From Elioraea tepida (GTDB lineage Bacteria; Pseudomonadota; Alphaproteobacteria; Acetobacterales; Acetobacteraceae): a DNA stretch of 64,000 bases. The notes beneath the pieces were generated by a model. That model saw nothing but the letters and a program-made list of their open reading frames with translations, made no database searches and had not been told where the DNA came from. Shown in pieces: positions 62,741-64,000 of this stretch (the stretch's first letter is position 1; each line of letters starts with the position of its first letter). A program made the translations under genes and the position numbers. The stretch spans positions 945,001 to 1,009,000 of the forward strand of contig NZ_CP076448.1 in assembly GCF_019203965.1 (NCBI RefSeq), given 5' to 3'.

Positions 62741-64000
62741 CCTGATGCGCGCGGCGGGCCTCATCTCTGGTTCCGGCGAGGCGGAGGCCGGCGTCGCCAT
62801 CGCCGGCCTCGCGGCGGACAGCCGCGCGGTCCGCCCGGGCTTCCTGTTCGCCGCCCTGCCCGGGACACGCGCCGACGGCCGCGCCTTCATCGCCGAGGCC
62901 GTGGCGAACGGGGCGGCGGCCGTGCTCGCCCCCGAGGGCACCATGTGGCCTGAGAGCGTGCCGACGCGGCCGCTTCTCACCGACGCCGACCCGCGCCGCT
63001 GCCTCGCCCTGATGGCGGCCGCCTTTTACGGCGCTCAGCCGAAGACGATCGCCGCCATCACCGGAACGAACGGCAAGACCTCGACGGCCGATTTCCTGCG
63101 CCAGATCTGGGCCGGGCTGCACCAGGGCCGCGCCGCCTCGCTCGGCACGCTCGGCCTCGTCGCGCCGGGGCATGCAGCGGGCCCGAGCCTCACGACGCCC
63201 GACCCGGTCGCGCTCGCCGCCACCCTCGCCAGGCTCGCGCGCGAGGGGATCGACCACGCAGCGATCGAGGCCTCCTCGCACGGCCTCGACCAGCGCCGGC
63301 TCGACGGCGTTCGCCTCGCGGCGGCCGCCTTCACCACCTTCAGCCGCGACCATCTCGACTACCACGGCACGATGGAGGCCTATCTCGCGGCGAAGCTCAG
63401 GCTGTTCGACATCCTCCCCGAGGGTGCTCCCGCGGTCGCCCACACCGCTCTTCCCAATGAGGCGCGCGCGCGCCTTCACGCGATCGCCGCGTCGCGCAGG
63501 CTTCGCCTTCTCACCGTCGGGCCGGGAGGCGAGTCGATCGCCGTCGAACGCACCGAGCCGAGCGCGGAGGGGCAGACCCTTACCCTCACCCATGCGGGGC
63601 GGCGGCTGCGTCTTGGGCTGCCTCTGATCGGCTTCCAGGGGCAGAACGCTCTCGTCGCCGCGATGCTCGCGATCGCGACCGGGGCGGAGCCGGAGGCGGT
63701 GTTCGCTCTCCTGCCGCGCCTTGCCGGCGTGCGCGGGCGGATCGAGCGCGTCGCCGTGCTCGGCAATGGTGCCGCCGTCTATGTCGACTACGCCCACACG
63801 CCAGATGCAATCGCAACCGTGCTCGCAGCACTTCGCCCCCATGTCGCTGGGCGTCTTGCGATCGTGCTCGGCGCAGGGGGAGACCGCGACGCCGGCAAGC
63901 GCCCGCTGATGGGAGAGGCGGCGGCACGCGGCGCCGAGGTCGTGATCGTGACCGACGACAACCCGCGAAGCGAGGAGCCGGCGCTGATCCGGGCGGCCGT
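62724..64000 (+). CDS. murE: UDP-N-acetylmuramoyl-tripeptide synthetase MurE (partial, runs off the right edge)
   Basis: At least 425 residues; no stop before the window end. The Mur ligase ATP loop TGTNGKTS lies at about 113-120, and SHGLDQRRLDGV, FSRDHLDYHGTMEAY and YVDYAHTPDAI are family segments. It adds the third residue, usually meso-diaminopimelate, to UDP-MurNAc-L-Ala-D-Glu. GTG 62724 overlaps the ftsI end by 17 bases; ATG 62745 is an alternative just after the ftsI stop. It continues the mra cluster. Confidence 0.95.
   Translation, partial: MPRLIDLMRAAGLISGSGEAEAGVAIAGLAADSRAVRPGFLFAALPGTRADGRAFIAEAVANGAAAVLAPEGTMWPESVPTRPLLTDADPRRCLALMAAAFYGAQPKTIAAITGTNGKTSTADFLRQIWAGLHQGRAASLGTLGLVAPGHAAGPSLTTPDPVALAATLARLAREGIDHAAIEASSHGLDQRRLDGVRLAAAAFTTFSRDHLDYHGTMEAYLAAKLRLFDILPEGAPAVAHTALPNEARARLHAIAASRRLRLLTVGPGGESIAVERTEPSAEGQTLTLTHAGRRLRLGLPLIGFQGQNALVAAMLAIATGAEPEAVFALLPRLAGVRGRIERVAVLGNGAAVYVDYAHTPDAIATVLAALRPHVAGRLAIVLGAGGDRDAGKRPLMGEAAARGAEVVIVTDDNPRSEEPALIRAA

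Overview
The window is a GC-rich chromosomal segment (about 70% G+C by eye) with densely packed genes in short overlapping operons. I infer an alphaproteobacterium, most likely Rhodospirillales and near the Acetobacteraceae. The reasons are a permuted two-piece tmRNA, an alpha-type SspB, a DUF1476 (F1-ATPase zeta) protein, DUF4167 and DUF1178 proteins, an NDUFAF5-like methyltransferase, a RodZ-IspG pair, ThyX, and the mraZ-rsmH-ftsL-ftsI-murE order. The genus is not fixed by what I can see. I saw no insertion sequence, prophage, CRISPR array or plasmid gene, and no tRNA gene by eye.

Layout, left to right. At 1-400 a 16S rRNA gene runs off the left edge; its leader carries a boxA-like antiterminator and a textbook promoter. 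A secreted M23 peptidase, clpB behind a heat-shock-type promoter, and a MOSC protein follow. At 5.9-12.2 kb, on the minus strand, lie rodZ, ispG, hisS, prfA, prmC and a DUF4167 gene (envelope shape, isoprenoids, translation and its termination). At 12.3-16.9 kb lysC, a nitronate monooxygenase-like gene and ptsP form a minus-strand set; ubiG and a hybrid histidine kinase face the other way.

At 20-24 kb a minus-strand cluster reads thiol-dioxygenase cupin, four-domain rhodanese, ComF, glutaredoxin, DUF1178. From 24 to 37 kb, mostly on the plus strand, are an NDUFAF5-like methyltransferase, map, radC, purB, a CigR-like protein, purC, purS, a small membrane protein, purQ, pyk and a complete TRAP transporter. 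Two genes in this stretch are on the minus strand: terC and the DUF1476 gene. copA then faces hflK-hflC-DUF2065; mrp, rbsK and thyX follow.

At 45.6-46.5 kb the tmRNA gene ssrA sits directly before sspB, whose product delivers ssrA-tagged proteins to ClpXP. Next come a class I fumarase, RidA, a VOC protein, a ribbon-helix-helix protein, an AsmA protein and a 1,209-residue hydantoinase/oxoprolinase. The right end holds djlA, a cell-wall amidase, rnpB (RNase P RNA), three MraZ-type operator boxes, and the start of the division and cell-wall cluster, which leaves the window inside murE.

Most of the window is housekeeping. The items I would look at again are the ssrA-sspB pair and its unusual tag, the thiol/persulfide operon, the small membrane protein within the purine genes, tandem hairpins in front of the TRAP operon, and a perfect palindrome upstream of rodZ.
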